A stretch of DNA of 64,000 nt. Origin: Duganella sp. CF402. Its GTDB lineage: Bacteria > Pseudomonadota > Gammaproteobacteria > Burkholderiales > Burkholderiaceae_D. Of the stretch, positions 11,578-23,809 are shown piece by piece. The position numbers and the translations under genes are program-made. The notes below the pieces were generated by a model, which was not told the origin of the DNA, did not search any database, and saw only the letters and a list, made by a program, of their open reading frames with translations. The stretch's first letter is position 1. Each line of letters begins with the position of its first letter. The stretch is taken from positions 434,001 to 498,000 of the forward strand of contig NZ_FOBG01000001.1 of the NCBI RefSeq assembly GCF_900109645.1. The letters run 5' to 3'.

Positions 11578-12273
11578 ATGGCTAAGAACAAAATAAACAA
11601 AAACTGGATTCACGACCATATTAACGATCCTTACGTGAAATTGGCCCAGAAAGAGGGCTATCGCGCCCGTGCGGCTTTCAAGCTGAAAGAGATCGATGAG
11701 GACGAGAAGCTCATCAAGCCCGGCCAGGTCATCGTCGACCTCGGTTGCACGCCGGGCAGCTGGGGCCAGTACGCGCGCCGCAAGCTGGCGGGCAAGGAGG
11801 GCGGCGGCATCAACGGCACCCTGATCGGCCTCGATATGCTGCCGATGGAACCGATCGCTGATTTTCACTTTATCCAGGGCGATTTCCGCGAAGCTGATGT
11901 ATTGCAGCAGCTGGAATCTGTGGTGCAGGGTGCGAGAGTTGATCTTGTGTTATCGGATATGGCGCCCAACCTGTCCGGCATCCATGATGCCGACGCCGCC
12001 CGCATGGAGCACCTGATCGACCTGGCGATCGAATTTTCCCAGGCGCACCTGAAGCCGGAAGGCTCGCTGCTGGTCAAGTGTTTTAAAGACATGGGTTTCA
12101 ATGACATTGTGCTGAAATTCCGCGCCGAATTTAAAACCGTGATCCAGAAGAAGCCCAAAGCCAGCCGTGACAAGTCGTCCGAGATCTTCCTGCTCGGCCG
12201 TGGCCTGAAAAACCCGACCGAAGGCGGCATGGCTTCGGCCCAACCGCTGGATTCCGAGGGCTGGCACCCTTGA
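11578..12273 (+). CDS. rlmE: 23S rRNA (uridine-2'-O)-methyltransferase RlmE (FtsJ/RrmJ)
   Basis: A 231-aa SAM-dependent methyltransferase that modifies U2552 of 23S rRNA in the 50S subunit. Visible are the substrate-side Lys in [14 protein letters not shown], the SAM motif [16 protein letters not shown], the catalytic Asp in [13 protein letters not shown], and the second Lys in [10 protein letters not shown], completing the K-D-K-E set with the C-terminal Glu ([10 protein letters not shown]). It lies upstream of ftsH as in E. coli. Confidence 0.96.
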   Translation: MAKNKINKNWIHDHINDPYVKLAQKEGYRARAAFKLKEIDEDEKLIKPGQVIVDLGCTPGSWGQYARRKLAGKEGGGINGTLIGLDMLPMEPIADFHFIQGDFREADVLQQLESVVQGARVDLVLSDMAPNLSGIHDADAARMEHLIDLAIEFSQAHLKPEGSLLVKCFKDMGFNDIVLKFRAEFKTVIQKKPKASRDKSSEIFLLGRGLKNPTEGGMASAQPLDSEGWHP

Positions 12274-12469
12274 TATTTGCTGAATTACCCGCAAATTAAG
12301 CTCCGGAGAAGCAGTTTTATCTTGAATAGAATGTGTTTTTGCTCAAATAATAAGCTTTTCAGCCAGTTTTAAGCTGGCGCACGGCAGGGTTCTGGCACCT
12401 CCTGCCTATTGCGGGTAAAATCGAATTTCAGCCAGGTTTATCGATGCGGCTCGCATCCAAGGAGTTTTC

Positions 12470-14353
<1,884 letters not shown>

Positions 14354-14378
14354 TCTGGCGCAAGGCATCAACAACTAA

Positions 14379-14405
14379 GGGTGAGGAGCGATCCTCGCCC
14401 TTTTT
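14379..14405 (+). terminator. Intrinsic terminator after ftsH
   Basis: GGGTGAGGA (14379-14387) and TCCTCGCCC (14392-14400) form a 9-bp stem with a GCGA tetraloop followed by T5. It sits only 15 bases before the folP start, inside the conserved ftsH-folP-glmM cluster. Confidence 0.85.
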
Positions 14406-14419
14406 CATTTCAGTTTCAC

Positions 14420-15259
14420 ATGCAATCAACCTTACAGTTTGGCCGTTTTAACTACCCGTGGCGGGGGCAGGGCGTGCGCGCCCGCGTGATGGGCATCCTC
14501 AACGTGACGCCCGATTCCTTCTCCGACGGCGGCAATTACCAGTCGCTGGAATTTGCCATCTCGCATGCCGAGGAAATGATCGAGGCCGGCGTCGACATCA
14601 TCGACGTGGGCGGCGAATCGACCCGTCCCGGCTCGCCGCCGGTGTCGCTCGAAGACGAGCTGCAGCGCGTGATGCCGGTGCTGTACGCGGTGCGCGACAT
14701 GGGGCCGGCCATTTCGGTCGACACCTACAAGCCGCAGGTGATGCGCGAAGCCATCATCGCCGGCGTCGACATGATCAACGACATCAACGGCTTCCGCGCC
14801 CCGGGCGCCATCGAAGCGGTGCGCGACAGCGACTGCGCGCTATGCATCATGCACATGCAAAGCGATCCGCAGCACATGCAGCTGGCGCCGTCCTACACCG
14901 ACGTGGTGGCCGAGGTCAGCGCCTTCCTGCGCGAGCGGGTGGCAGCGCTGCTGGCCGGCGGCATTGATCCACGTCGACTTTGCATCGATCCCGGCTTTGG
15001 CTTTGGCAAGACTGTGGAGCATAATTATGCCTTGCTGAAAGCCACTTCACGCCTGATCGACGAGCTGAACCTGCCGCTGCTGGCTGGCCTGTCGCGCAAG
15101 TCGATGGTGGGCGCGGTGACCGGCAAGCCGGTGGAACAGCGCATGGCGGGCAGCGTCGGCGGCGCACTGGCGGCCGTGGCGCAAGGCGCGCTGATCGTGC
15201 GGGTGCACGACGTGGCCGAAACCGTCGACGCCCTCAAGGTCTGGCACGCAGCACAATAA
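14420..15259 (+). CDS. folP: Dihydropteroate synthase
   Basis: A 279-aa enzyme joining p-aminobenzoate to 6-hydroxymethyl-dihydropterin diphosphate in folate synthesis, the sulfonamide target. Both signatures are present: [15 protein letters not shown] near residue 22 and the [10 protein letters not shown] loop, followed by SVDTYKP, DINGF and a C-terminal [10 protein letters not shown] use ATG 14420; a possible upstream start at 14381 lies within the terminator hairpin and would be an artefact. glmM follows by 23 bases. Confidence 0.96.
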   Translation: MQSTLQFGRFNYPWRGQGVRARVMGILNVTPDSFSDGGNYQSLEFAISHAEEMIEAGVDIIDVGGESTRPGSPPVSLEDELQRVMPVLYAVRDMGPAISVDTYKPQVMREAIIAGVDMINDINGFRAPGAIEAVRDSDCALCIMHMQSDPQHMQLAPSYTDVVAEVSAFLRERVAALLAGGIDPRRLCIDPGFGFGKTVEHNYALLKATSRLIDELNLPLLAGLSRKSMVGAVTGKPVEQRMAGSVGGALAAVAQGALIVRVHDVAETVDALKVWHAAQ

Positions 15260-15282
15260 CAATTTATAAAGAGCACACAACT

Positions 15283-16631
<1,349 letters not shown>

Positions 16632-16632
<1 letters not shown>

Positions 16633-16651
16633 AATTTCATCAATGAAATTT
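16632..16651. repeat. Perfect 9-bp inverted repeat at the glmM stop
   Basis: AAATTTCAT and ATGAAATTT separated by CA, overlapping the last base of the glmM stop codon. No T-run follows, so a terminator role is doubtful. It may be an operator or simply an AT-rich dyad upstream of the tRNA promoter. Confidence 0.5.
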
Positions 16652-16667
16652 AAATCGGGTGCTTTGA

Positions 16668-16696
16668 TTGACGTCTGAGGCGAGTGAGGCTAAAAT
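16668..16696 (+). promoter_or_regulatory. Promoter of the tRNA-Pro gene
   Basis: TTGACG (16668-16673), 17-bp spacer, TAAAAT (16691-16696); the tRNA starts 9 bases after the -10 box. Confidence 0.8.
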
Positions 16697-16705
16697 ACTG
16701 TTCAT

Positions 16706-16782
<77 letters not shown>

Positions 16783-16791
16783 AAAATATAG

Positions 16792-16822
16792 AACGGGTTG
16801 TCTGAAAAGACAGCCCGTTTTT
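16792..16822 (+). terminator. Terminator between tRNA-Pro and tRNA-Arg
   Basis: AACGGGTTGTCT and AGACAGCCCGTT form a 12-bp stem (one G-T pair) with a GAAA tetraloop and a following T-run. Confidence 0.85.
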
Positions 16823-16853
16823 CATTTCAGCCGCAGATTCCTGCGGCTTCTTT

Positions 16854-16930
<77 letters not shown>

Positions 16931-16945
16931 GACATCTCCTTAAAA

Positions 16946-16959
16946 TTGATCTAGATCAA
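16946..16959. promoter_or_regulatory. FNR/Anr-type site upstream of the GGDEF-EAL gene
   Basis: TTGATCTAGATCAA matches the FNR consensus TTGAT-N4-ATCAA exactly. Its centre is 66 bases before ATG 17019. A class II arrangement (centre at -41.5) would place the -10 near 16982, where TACTCT occurs. Because a T-run follows (16962-16968), the dyad could alternatively help terminate the tRNA-Arg transcript. Confidence 0.6.
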
Positions 16960-17018
16960 TCTTTTTTTCGACCCATGTCAGTACTCTGTTCGAAACACAT
17001 TTTCGAAGAGGTACTCTG

Positions 17019-19094
17019 ATGAACGGAGACTGCGCCAGTTTTTCCTGCACGGTGCTGGATGCTTTGCCGGAGCAGATTGCCGTGCTGGATGGGGATGGCT
17101 TCATCGTTGCCGTCAATGATGCATGGCGCCAGTGCGGGATGGAGCATGTGCGCGCCGGGACCGGCGTGGGAGCGAACTATCTCGAAGTGTGCCGCCGGGC
17201 GGACGGCGCAGGCGCCGAACACGCGGCCCAGGCGGCGGCGGGGATCACTGCGGTGCTGACTGGTTCCCGCAAGCAATTTCAGATGGAATATCCCTGCCAT
17301 ACGTCCAGCCGCAAGCGCTGGTTCAGTATGACGGTGTCGCCGCTGGCACATGGCCGACGCGGCGTGGTGGTGGTGCATGTGGAAATTACCGAACGCCACG
17401 AGGCTGAATCCCGTCTGCGCATCGCCGCCACCGCCTTCGAATCCTCGGAGGGCATGATGGTGACCGATAGCCGGGGCATGATACTTAAGGTGAACCAGGC
17501 TTTTACCCGCATCACCGGCTATCCGCCGGAGGAGACGATCGGCCGTACCCCGGCCATGCTCCGCTCCGGCCGCCATGATCCGGCGTTTTACAAGGCCATG
17601 TGGCAAATCATCAGCCGTGACGACAGCTGGGAAGGCGAGATCTGGAACCGTCGCAAGAACGGCGAGATCTATCCCGAGCACCTGAGCATCGCCGCCGTGC
17701 GCGATGAACAGGGCGAAATCACTCACTATGTCGGTGCTTTAACCGACATTACCCTGAGTAAGGCCGCTAACGACGAGATCCGCAACCTGGCATTCTACGA
17801 CCCGCTGACGCGCCTGCCCAACCGCCGCATGCTGCTGGAACGCTTACGGCAGGTGTTGGCCGCCAGCAACCTGCATGACAACTACGGCGCGCTGGTGTTT
17901 ATCGACCTCGACAATTTCAAGACGCTTAATGACACGCTGGGCCATAACGTCGGCGATTTGCTGCTACAACAGGTCGGCGCCCGTTTGCAGGCGTGCATAC
18001 GGCAGGGCGATACGGTGGCGCGCTTAGGCGGCGATGAGTTCGTGGTCTTGCTGGAGCGCATGAGCAACGACCCGCTTGAAGCGGCGGCCCAGACCGAAAC
18101 GCTGGGCGCCAAGATTCTTGAGGAGTTGAACCGGCCTTACCTGCTGGGTGTCCATCCCTGCCACAGCACGCCCAGCCTGGGCGCAACACTGTTTCACCAA
18201 GGAAAACCATCGCACCCGGACGAGCTGCTGATGCAGGCGGATATTGCAATGTATCAAGCCAAGCAGGCTGGCCGGAATGGCATGCGTTTCTTCGACCAGC
18301 AAATGCAGGATGCTATTAACGCTCATGTCCGTATGGAAGAAGCGTTACGCAAGGCGGTTGAGTTGCGCCAGTTCGAGCTTTATTACCAGGTGCAGGTGGA
18401 CCAGCATGGTTATCCGAGTGGCGCTGAAGCTTTAATTCGCTGGATACAATCGGATGGCAATTGCATTTCGCCGGCCAACTTTATTCCGCTGGCCGAAGAG
18501 TCAGGGTTGATACTGCAAATCGGCGATTGGTTATTGGAGACTGCTTGTGCTCAATTGCGGCGTTGGCAGTCCCGTCCGGCGACGGCACATTTGGTGCTGG
18601 CGATTAATATTAGCGCCGCACAGCTGCATCAGTCAGACTTTTGCGAGCGGGTGCAACAGCAAATACGAAACTTCGGAATCGATCCCGGAAAGCTCAAGCT
18701 TGAATTAACCGAAGGCATATTGCTGAAAAATATAGAGGAGACCATCTCAAAAATGCAGCTGCTTAAACAATTTGGGTTGAAATTCTCGCTCGATGATTTT
18801 GGCACTGGTTATTCGTCCTTACAGTATCTAAAACGGTTGCCGTTAAGCCAGCTAAAAATAGATCAATCATTTGTACGGGATCTGGTTTCCAATAACAATG
18901 GCCAGGCGATTGTCTCGACGATTATTGCAATGGCGCACAGCCTGCAATTGGACGTGATTGCCGAAGGCGTAGAAACGCACGAGCAGCGCAGCTTGCTGGG
19001 TAAACTGGGCTGCCATCGCTATCAGGGCTATTTGTATGGCAAGCCGCTGCCAGCCTCACAATTCCAGCAGATCCTGGAGCTTTGCGATGCCTGA
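17019..19094 (+). CDS. PAS-PAS-GGDEF-EAL cyclic-di-GMP enzyme
   Basis: A 691-aa cytoplasmic protein without membrane segments. An N-terminal PAS-like domain (about 8-130) is followed by a second PAS/PAC (about 130-250, FESSEGMMVTDSRGMILKVNQAF). The diguanylate cyclase domain has the intact motif RLGGDEF. The phosphodiesterase domain has GAEALIRW, the DDFGTGYSSL metal loop and a preserved C-terminal GVET...GYLYGKPLP, so both catalytic sites look intact. The product could make or hydrolyse c-di-GMP under control of a PAS ligand or redox signal. The FNR-type site upstream suggests oxygen-linked expression (inference). A direct repeat GTACTCTG at 16981 and 17011 flanks the region just before the start. 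Confidence 0.93.
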   Translation: MNGDCASFSCTVLDALPEQIAVLDGDGFIVAVNDAWRQCGMEHVRAGTGVGANYLEVCRRADGAGAEHAAQAAAGITAVLTGSRKQFQMEYPCHTSSRKRWFSMTVSPLAHGRRGVVVVHVEITERHEAESRLRIAATAFESSEGMMVTDSRGMILKVNQAFTRITGYPPEETIGRTPAMLRSGRHDPAFYKAMWQIISRDDSWEGEIWNRRKNGEIYPEHLSIAAVRDEQGEITHYVGALTDITLSKAANDEIRNLAFYDPLTRLPNRRMLLERLRQVLAASNLHDNYGALVFIDLDNFKTLNDTLGHNVGDLLLQQVGARLQACIRQGDTVARLGGDEFVVLLERMSNDPLEAAAQTETLGAKILEELNRPYLLGVHPCHSTPSLGATLFHQGKPSHPDELLMQADIAMYQAKQAGRNGMRFFDQQMQDAINAHVRMEEALRKAVELRQFELYYQVQVDQHGYPSGAEALIRWIQSDGNCISPANFIPLAEESGLILQIGDWLLETACAQLRRWQSRPATAHLVLAINISAAQLHQSDFCERVQQQIRNFGIDPGKLKLELTEGILLKNIEETISKMQLLKQFGLKFSLDDFGTGYSSLQYLKRLPLSQLKIDQSFVRDLVSNNNGQAIVSTIIAMAHSLQLDVIAEGVETHEQRSLLGKLGCHRYQGYLYGKPLPASQFQQILELCDA

Positions 19095-19157
19095 GCGCGC
19101 CAAAAATTGGCTTGTTAAAGCCCATTTCTGGCATACTCTTCGTTCAAGGAGGCTTGA

Positions 19158-19583
19158 ATGACTATCGATTGGAACGTTTTCACTCCCGCCGCATCGCTGG
19201 CCGGAGGACTGCTGATCGGCTTGGCTGCGGCATTGTTCGTTATTTTCAATGGCCGTATTGCCGGCATCAGCGGGATTATTGGCGGGCTGATTAAACCGCA
19301 GCGTGGCGATATCGGCTGGCGAGTGGCATTTGTCGCCGGGCTGATTATTGCGCCGTTAATTTATGCTTTATTTCTTAAGCTGCCGGAAGTGCAGGTGGAA
19401 GCTGATACGCCTACGCTGATTATTGCTGGTTTGATTGTCGGCCTTGGCACTCGTTATGGTTCCGGTTGCACCAGCGGCCACGGCGTATGCGGAATATCGC
19501 GCTTATCGCCACGCTCGTTGGTTGCTACCGCCGTATTTATGGCGGCCGGATTTGCCACCGTATTTTTGGTGCGCCACTTATGA
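19158..19583 (+). CDS. YeeE/YedE-type sulfur transporter, first half
   Basis: A 141-aa membrane protein with four hydrophobic segments and the family cysteine motif [16 protein letters not shown] followed by SPRSL. In the YeeE/YedE family such Cys residues relay thiosulfate or related sulfur species across the inner membrane. This is the short split form, with the other half encoded by the next gene. The stop overlaps that start (ATGA), so the two are translationally coupled. Confidence 0.88.
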   Translation: MTIDWNVFTPAASLAGGLLIGLAAALFVIFNGRIAGISGIIGGLIKPQRGDIGWRVAFVAGLIIAPLIYALFLKLPEVQVEADTPTLIIAGLIVGLGTRYGSGCTSGHGVCGISRLSPRSLVATAVFMAAGFATVFLVRHL

Positions 19584-19996
19584 TCTTCATTTCTTTTTTT
19601 GCCGGACTGGTTTTCGGTATTGGCTTGATTATTTCCGGCATGGCGAATCCCGCCAAGGTGTTAGGTTTTCTTGATTTGGCCGGTAATTGGGATCCGTCGC
19701 TGATGCTTGTGATGTGCGGCGCCATCGCCGTTGGATTCTTTGCGTTCTTTTGGGCGAAGTCGCGTAAAACCACATTACTGGGTGCGGAAATGAAATTACC
19801 TGCCGCCAGCCAAATAGATCGCCGCCTGATAATAGGCTCGGCGATGTTTGGCGTCGGCTGGGGTATTGCCGGATTCTGCCCCGGTCCGGCGCTGGTCGGC
19901 CTCGGCATCGGTTTGCCGAAGGCTCTCATCTTTGTCACTGCCATGCTGGCCGGTATGGCTTTGTTTGAGCTGATCGAACGTCGTCGCGGTGGATAA
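19580..19996 (+). CDS. YeeE/YedE-type (DUF6691) sulfur transporter, second half
   Basis: A 138-aa membrane protein starting at ATG 19580 in an ATGA overlap with the first half; an earlier start at 19466 would overlap that gene deeply and is unlikely. It has four hydrophobic segments and the family motifs [15 protein letters not shown] near the start and [15 protein letters not shown] with a conserved Cys. Such paired halves often accompany beta-lactamase-like or rhodanese genes in sulfide detoxification loci, but none is adjacent here. Confidence 0.87.
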   Translation: MIFISFFAGLVFGIGLIISGMANPAKVLGFLDLAGNWDPSLMLVMCGAIAVGFFAFFWAKSRKTTLLGAEMKLPAASQIDRRLIIGSAMFGVGWGIAGFCPGPALVGLGIGLPKALIFVTAMLAGMALFELIERRRGG

Positions 19997-20081
19997 CTCT
20001 TGCTGCGAAAAAAATGCGCAGTGACAATTTCTCCTTTGGGATCAAGGGCTTGGGATTCCGACCTGAGCCTTGTTAACAGCC

Positions 20082-20090
20082 TTATCCACA
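20082..20090 (+). promoter_or_regulatory. Single DnaA-box consensus
   Basis: TTATCCACA, an exact DnaA 9-mer, lies between two GTTAAC palindromes in the 100-base gap between the convergent YeeE and LysR genes. There is only one box, so this is not an origin. It could be a titration site or chance. Confidence 0.3.
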
Positions 20091-20097
20091 GAATTTG

Positions 20098-20997
20098 TTA
20101 ACAACCGGCCGGGAGGCTGTCGATCAAGGCGCGGCTGGCGGCCGACATGCGGCGGTGCGGTGGATAAATCAGCGAAAACGGCCTGCTGCGGCCGCGCAGA
20201 TCGGGCAGCACTTCCACCAGTTGCCCGCTGCGCAACCGTTCTTCCGCCACGAAGTGGTAGGTCTGGCAGATGCCCAGTCCTTGCTGCGCCAGCGATACCA
20301 CGCCCAGCACGTCATCCGTCACCAGCATGCGCGCCGGCGCCAGCCAGTCCAGATCCTGGTCGTCCACCTTTAGCAGCCACGGCGCTTGCCGGCCGGTGCT
20401 CGGCATGATGAAGGGCAGGCAGGCGTGCTGCGCGAGTTCGTCCAGGTTGCCTGGCGCGCCGGCCCGTTGCAGGTAATCCGGCGAGGCGACCAGGCAAACC
20501 GGCTCGTCGCCCAGCCGCTTGGCCGCCAGGCCGCTGTCGGCCAGTTCGCCCAGCCGGATCGCCATGTCGTAGCCCTCGTCCACAAGATCGACGTTGCGGT
20601 TGTTGATACTGAGTTCAATCACGACTTGTGGATGCCGCTCCATGAATGGCCGCAGCAGGGCAGGGAGCCGGTAGTGGCCGTATGTGGTCGGCACGCTGAT
20701 GCGCACCTTGCCGGATAGCGCGCCGCCTTGGCCTTGTATCGCCCGTTCCGCATCGGCGATTAGCCCGAAGGCACTGCGCGCCTGTTCCAGATACAGGTTG
20801 CCAGCCTCGGTGATGCTCAGGCGGCGCGTGGTCCGGCGCAGCAATTGCACGCCGAGCCGCGCTTCCAGCCGCGCCACCGCCCGGCTCAGCACCGACGGCG
20901 TGGTGCCCAGCGTCACCGCCGCCGCGCTGATGGTGCCTTTGTCGACGATGGTAACGAAGGCCTCCACATCGGCCATGTGATCGAATTGGCGTGCCAT
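20098..20997 (-). CDS. LysR-family transcriptional regulator
   Basis: A 299-aa regulator. The N-terminal winged helix-turn-helix (DVEAFVTIVDKGTISAAAVTLGTTPSVLSRAVARLEARLGVQLLRRTTRRLSITEAG) is followed by a type 2 periplasmic-binding-protein-like effector domain (VRISVPTTYGHYRLPALLRPFMERHPQVVIELS). It belongs to the group that includes DsdC/AaeR-like proteins. It is divergent from the DJ-1 family gene at 21096 across a 98-base gap, so that gene is its likely target. ATTCATGCC and GGCATGAAT occur as an inverted repeat at 20996 and 21052. Confidence 0.93.
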   Translation of the reverse strand: MARQFDHMADVEAFVTIVDKGTISAAAVTLGTTPSVLSRAVARLEARLGVQLLRRTTRRLSITEAGNLYLEQARSAFGLIADAERAIQGQGGALSGKVRISVPTTYGHYRLPALLRPFMERHPQVVIELSINNRNVDLVDEGYDMAIRLGELADSGLAAKRLGDEPVCLVASPDYLQRAGAPGNLDELAQHACLPFIMPSTGRQAPWLLKVDDQDLDWLAPARMLVTDDVLGVVSLAQQGLGICQTYHFVAEERLRSGQLVEVLPDLRGRSRPFSLIYPPHRRMSAASRALIDSLPAGC

Positions 20998-21095
20998 TCA
21001 TGCCTTTCAAGAACAAATGATTTGGTGAGGAGTATATTTAAACACGGCTGAGGCATGAATACACTACTCCCATCGCAAACAAAAGGAGTAGCCGA

Positions 21096-21935
21096 ATGAC
21101 TTTCCGCAAAACCATCGCTGCCGCCGCCATTGGCATGGCAGCACTGAGCGCCAATGCCGCCAACATACTGGTCGTCCTGTCCGATGAGTCCCAGCTGGCG
21201 TTGCGCGATAACCGCACTTTCGACACCGGTTTCTACGCCAACGAGCTGATGCAGCCGGTCAAAAAGCTGCTCGACGCCGGCCATACCGTCACGTTCGCCA
21301 CCCCGTTCGGCAAGGCACCGACCGTGGACCGCAGCTCGGTCGACAAAATGTACTTCGGCAATGACGACGCCAGCATGCAGCAGCACCTGGCCCTGTTGGA
21401 CAAGTTACAGGTCACTTCGGTGACGAATTCGCCGGTCGTCAGCCTGGCCCGCGTGGAGCAGGGCGGTTACGACCGCTACGACGCGGTCTACATCCCCGGC
21501 GGCCACGCGCCGATGCAGGATCTGCTGCACAGCGCGCCGCTGGGCCGCCTGCTGGCCAACTTCCACCAGCGAGGCAAGCCGACCGCGCTGGTCTGCCACG
21601 GCCCGATCGCGCTGCTGTCGACGCTGGCGCAGCCGCAAGCCTTCACCAAACCGCTGGAAACCGGCGCCAAGGCCGGCAAGGCGCCGGCCTGGATTTACGC
21701 GGGCTACCAGATGACCGTCATCAGCAATAGCGAGGAAGAGGCCGCCAAGCCGATGCTGAACGGCGGCACCATGAAGTTCACGCCGCAGACCGCGCTGGAA
21801 CGCGCCGGCGGCGTCTACAGCAGCGCCGCCAACTGGCAGCCGAAGGTGGTGCAAGACCGCGAGCTGATCACCGGCCAGAACCCGGCATCGGCCAACGCCG
21901 TGGCCGACGCGCTGCTGGCGCGCCTCAAGCGCTAA
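21096..21935 (+). CDS. Secreted DJ-1/PfpI-family protein
   Basis: A 279-aa protein with a Sec signal peptide (cleavage around ANA, residue 22) followed by a DJ-1/PfpI class I glutaminase-like fold. The nucleophile elbow is visible as ALVCHGP with the Cys, and YIPGGHAPMQDL matches the family glycine loop. Relatives include Hsp31-type glyoxalases/chaperones and ThiJ-like proteins; export to the periplasm is less usual. AGGAG precedes the ATG. It is divergent from a LysR regulator. Confidence 0.88.
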   Translation: MTFRKTIAAAAIGMAALSANAANILVVLSDESQLALRDNRTFDTGFYANELMQPVKKLLDAGHTVTFATPFGKAPTVDRSSVDKMYFGNDDASMQQHLALLDKLQVTSVTNSPVVSLARVEQGGYDRYDAVYIPGGHAPMQDLLHSAPLGRLLANFHQRGKPTALVCHGPIALLSTLAQPQAFTKPLETGAKAGKAPAWIYAGYQMTVISNSEEEAAKPMLNGGTMKFTPQTALERAGGVYSSAANWQPKVVQDRELITGQNPASANAVADALLARLKR

Positions 21936-21991
21936 GCGCCGCAAGGATGGCGGCCCCGCGCCGCCATCCAGCCGCTGTGCGACAATGCGGC

Positions 21992-22615
21992 ATGAACGAA
22001 CCATACTTCTATGAACCGGCCCAAGGGCACGGTCTGCCGCATGATCCCTTCAACGCCATCGTCGGCCCGCGCCCGATTGGTTGGATCTCCACCCGCGCCG
22101 CCGACGGCACGCTGAACCTCGCGCCTTACAGCTTCTTCAACGCCTTTAATTACACGCCGCCGCTAATCGGCTTTGCCAGCCTGGGCCGCAAGGACACGCT
22201 GCGCAATATCGAGGAAACCGGTGAATTCGTCTGGAACCTGGCCACCCGCCCGCTGGCCGAGGCCATGAACGCCAGCTGCGCCGCCGCGCCACCGGAGGTG
22301 GACGAATTCCAGCTGGCCGGTCTGGATACCGCGCCGTCACGCATTGTCGCCGTGCCGCGCGTGGCGGCCAGCCCGGTGTCGTTCGAATGCAAGTGCAGCC
22401 AGATCATCCGCCTGCAGGGCGCGTCCGGGGTGGAAACCAATAGCTGGCTGATCCTGGGGGAGGTGGTGGGTGTGCACATCGCGCGCAGCGCGCTGCGGGA
22501 TGGCATATACGACACGGCCGGCGCGCACCCCATCTTGCGTGGCGGCGGTCCGGCCGATTACTTCGAGATCACGCCGGATAACCTGTTCCGCATGACGCGG
22601 CCAAGTTACCCGTAA
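21992..22615 (+). CDS. Flavin reductase-like (FMN-binding split barrel) protein
   Basis: A 207-aa protein starting at ATG 21992; the reading from 21947 adds a non-homologous stretch. The core FNAIVGPRPIGWISTRAADGTLNLAPYSFFNAF and FVWNLAT match the flavin_reduct family, which binds FMN and reduces it or acts on a flavin-linked substrate. The family includes partners of two-component monooxygenases. No monooxygenase is adjacent, so the substrate is unknown. It ends 4 bases before the convergent asparaginase gene. Confidence 0.87.
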   Translation: MNEPYFYEPAQGHGLPHDPFNAIVGPRPIGWISTRAADGTLNLAPYSFFNAFNYTPPLIGFASLGRKDTLRNIEETGEFVWNLATRPLAEAMNASCAAAPPEVDEFQLAGLDTAPSRIVAVPRVAASPVSFECKCSQIIRLQGASGVETNSWLILGEVVGVHIARSALRDGIYDTAGAHPILRGGGPADYFEITPDNLFRMTRPSYP

Positions 22616-22618
22616 CGA

Positions 22619-23695
22619 TCAGTAGGTGTAGAACATGCGCTGGATCTGCTTGCTATCGCTGGTCCTGGTCAGCGCCAGCATCAGCAGGATGCGCGCTTTT
22701 TGCGGATTCAGCGTGTCGGACGCCACGAAATCCAGCTCGTCGTCGTTGGCTTCGCCATTGCGCGCCACGATGCCTTGGCCGACGCGGCTGGAACGCACGA
22801 TCAGCACGCCTTGCTTGCGCGCCGCCACCAGGCCAGTCTTGACCGACGAGGCCAGGCTGCCGTCGCCGACACCGGCGTGGATGATGCCCTTGGCGCCGGC
22901 GCCGACCAGCGCGTTCAGCGCCACCGGGCTGACATTGGCGTAGCCGTAGACGATGTCCACTTGCGGCAGCGCGTCCAGCTTGCTGATATCGAACTCGGTG
23001 TCGGCCGTGTTCTTGCGCGCCGGCAGGTGGTAGAAGTAAGGCTTGTTACCCTGGATGTAGCCCAGCATGCCCAGTTCCGGGGTCTTGAAGCTGTCCGGGG
23101 TAGAGGTGTTGGTCTTGGTGACATCGCGGGCGGCGTGGATTTGGTCGTTCATCGCCACCAGCACGCCCTTGCCGACGGCTTCCTGGCTGGCCGCCAGCAG
23201 CACGGCGTTGTACAGGTTGATCGGGCCATCGGCCGACAGCGCGGTGCCCGGACGCATGGCGCCCACCAGCACCACCGGTTTCTTGCTCTTCACGGTCAGG
23301 TCGAGGAAGTAGGCGGTTTCTTCCAGGGTATCAGTGCCGTGGGTGATGACGATGCCGTCCACGTCCGGCTGCGCCAGCAGCGTATTGACGCGCTTGGCCA
23401 GTTTCAGCCAATGCTCGTTGCTCATGTTCTCGCTGGCGATCTGGAAGACTTGCTCGCCCTTGACGTCAGCCACCTTGGCCAGCTCCGGCACGGCCGCGAT
23501 CAGGCGGTCGACGCCGACGGTGGCGGCGGTGTAGCCGACCGTGGTGGTGCTGGTGGCGCCGCTGCCGGCGATGGTGCCGCCGGTGGCCAGGATGGTCACG
23601 TGCGCCAGCTTTTCGGCTGCCCCGGCATAGGAGCTGAGCAGCACTGCGCAGGCCAGCAAGGCTTGGCGCCAGCGGTTAGAATTATTAAAAAACAT
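22619..23695 (-). CDS. Periplasmic L-asparaginase (type II)
   Basis: A 358-aa asparaginase. The start at 23695 follows an AGGAGA ribosome site by 4 bases; the longer frame from 23755 adds an unlikely leader. A Sec signal peptide (cleavage near YAGA) precedes the catalytic threonine motif ILATGGTIAGSG and the second active-site signature VITHGTDTLEETAYFL. It hydrolyses asparagine to aspartate and ammonia in the periplasm, typically as a nitrogen-scavenging enzyme. Confidence 0.94.
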   Translation of the reverse strand: MFFNNSNRWRQALLACAVLLSSYAGAAEKLAHVTILATGGTIAGSGATSTTTVGYTAATVGVDRLIAAVPELAKVADVKGEQVFQIASENMSNEHWLKLAKRVNTLLAQPDVDGIVITHGTDTLEETAYFLDLTVKSKKPVVLVGAMRPGTALSADGPINLYNAVLLAASQEAVGKGVLVAMNDQIHAARDVTKTNTSTPDSFKTPELGMLGYIQGNKPYFYHLPARKNTADTEFDISKLDALPQVDIVYGYANVSPVALNALVGAGAKGIIHAGVGDGSLASSVKTGLVAARKQGVLIVRSSRVGQGIVARNGEANDDELDFVASDTLNPQKARILLMLALTRTSDSKQIQRMFYTY

Positions 23696-23809
23696 GAAGT
23701 CTCCTGATAAAATTACAAAGTTTGCCAGTTTAGCAAGGCCACCGCGTGTCAACAATGCAGGGCCTTGCCGCGTTAATACAGGGTTGTGGGAATAATAAAG
23801 AGAAACTAT

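Noticed and set aside
14381-14419. Upstream start for folP
   Set aside because: The extra codons lie in the ftsH terminator hairpin and lack similarity to dihydropteroate synthases.
16942-16970. The TTGATCTAGATCAA dyad as an intrinsic terminator of tRNA-Arg
   Set aside because: The stem is only 5 AT-rich pairs, weaker than the other terminators here, so a regulator site is preferred; kept as an alternative.
20082-20090. DnaA box as a possible replication origin
   Set aside because: Only one 9-mer, no AT-rich unwinding region and no dnaA, dnaN or parAB genes nearby.
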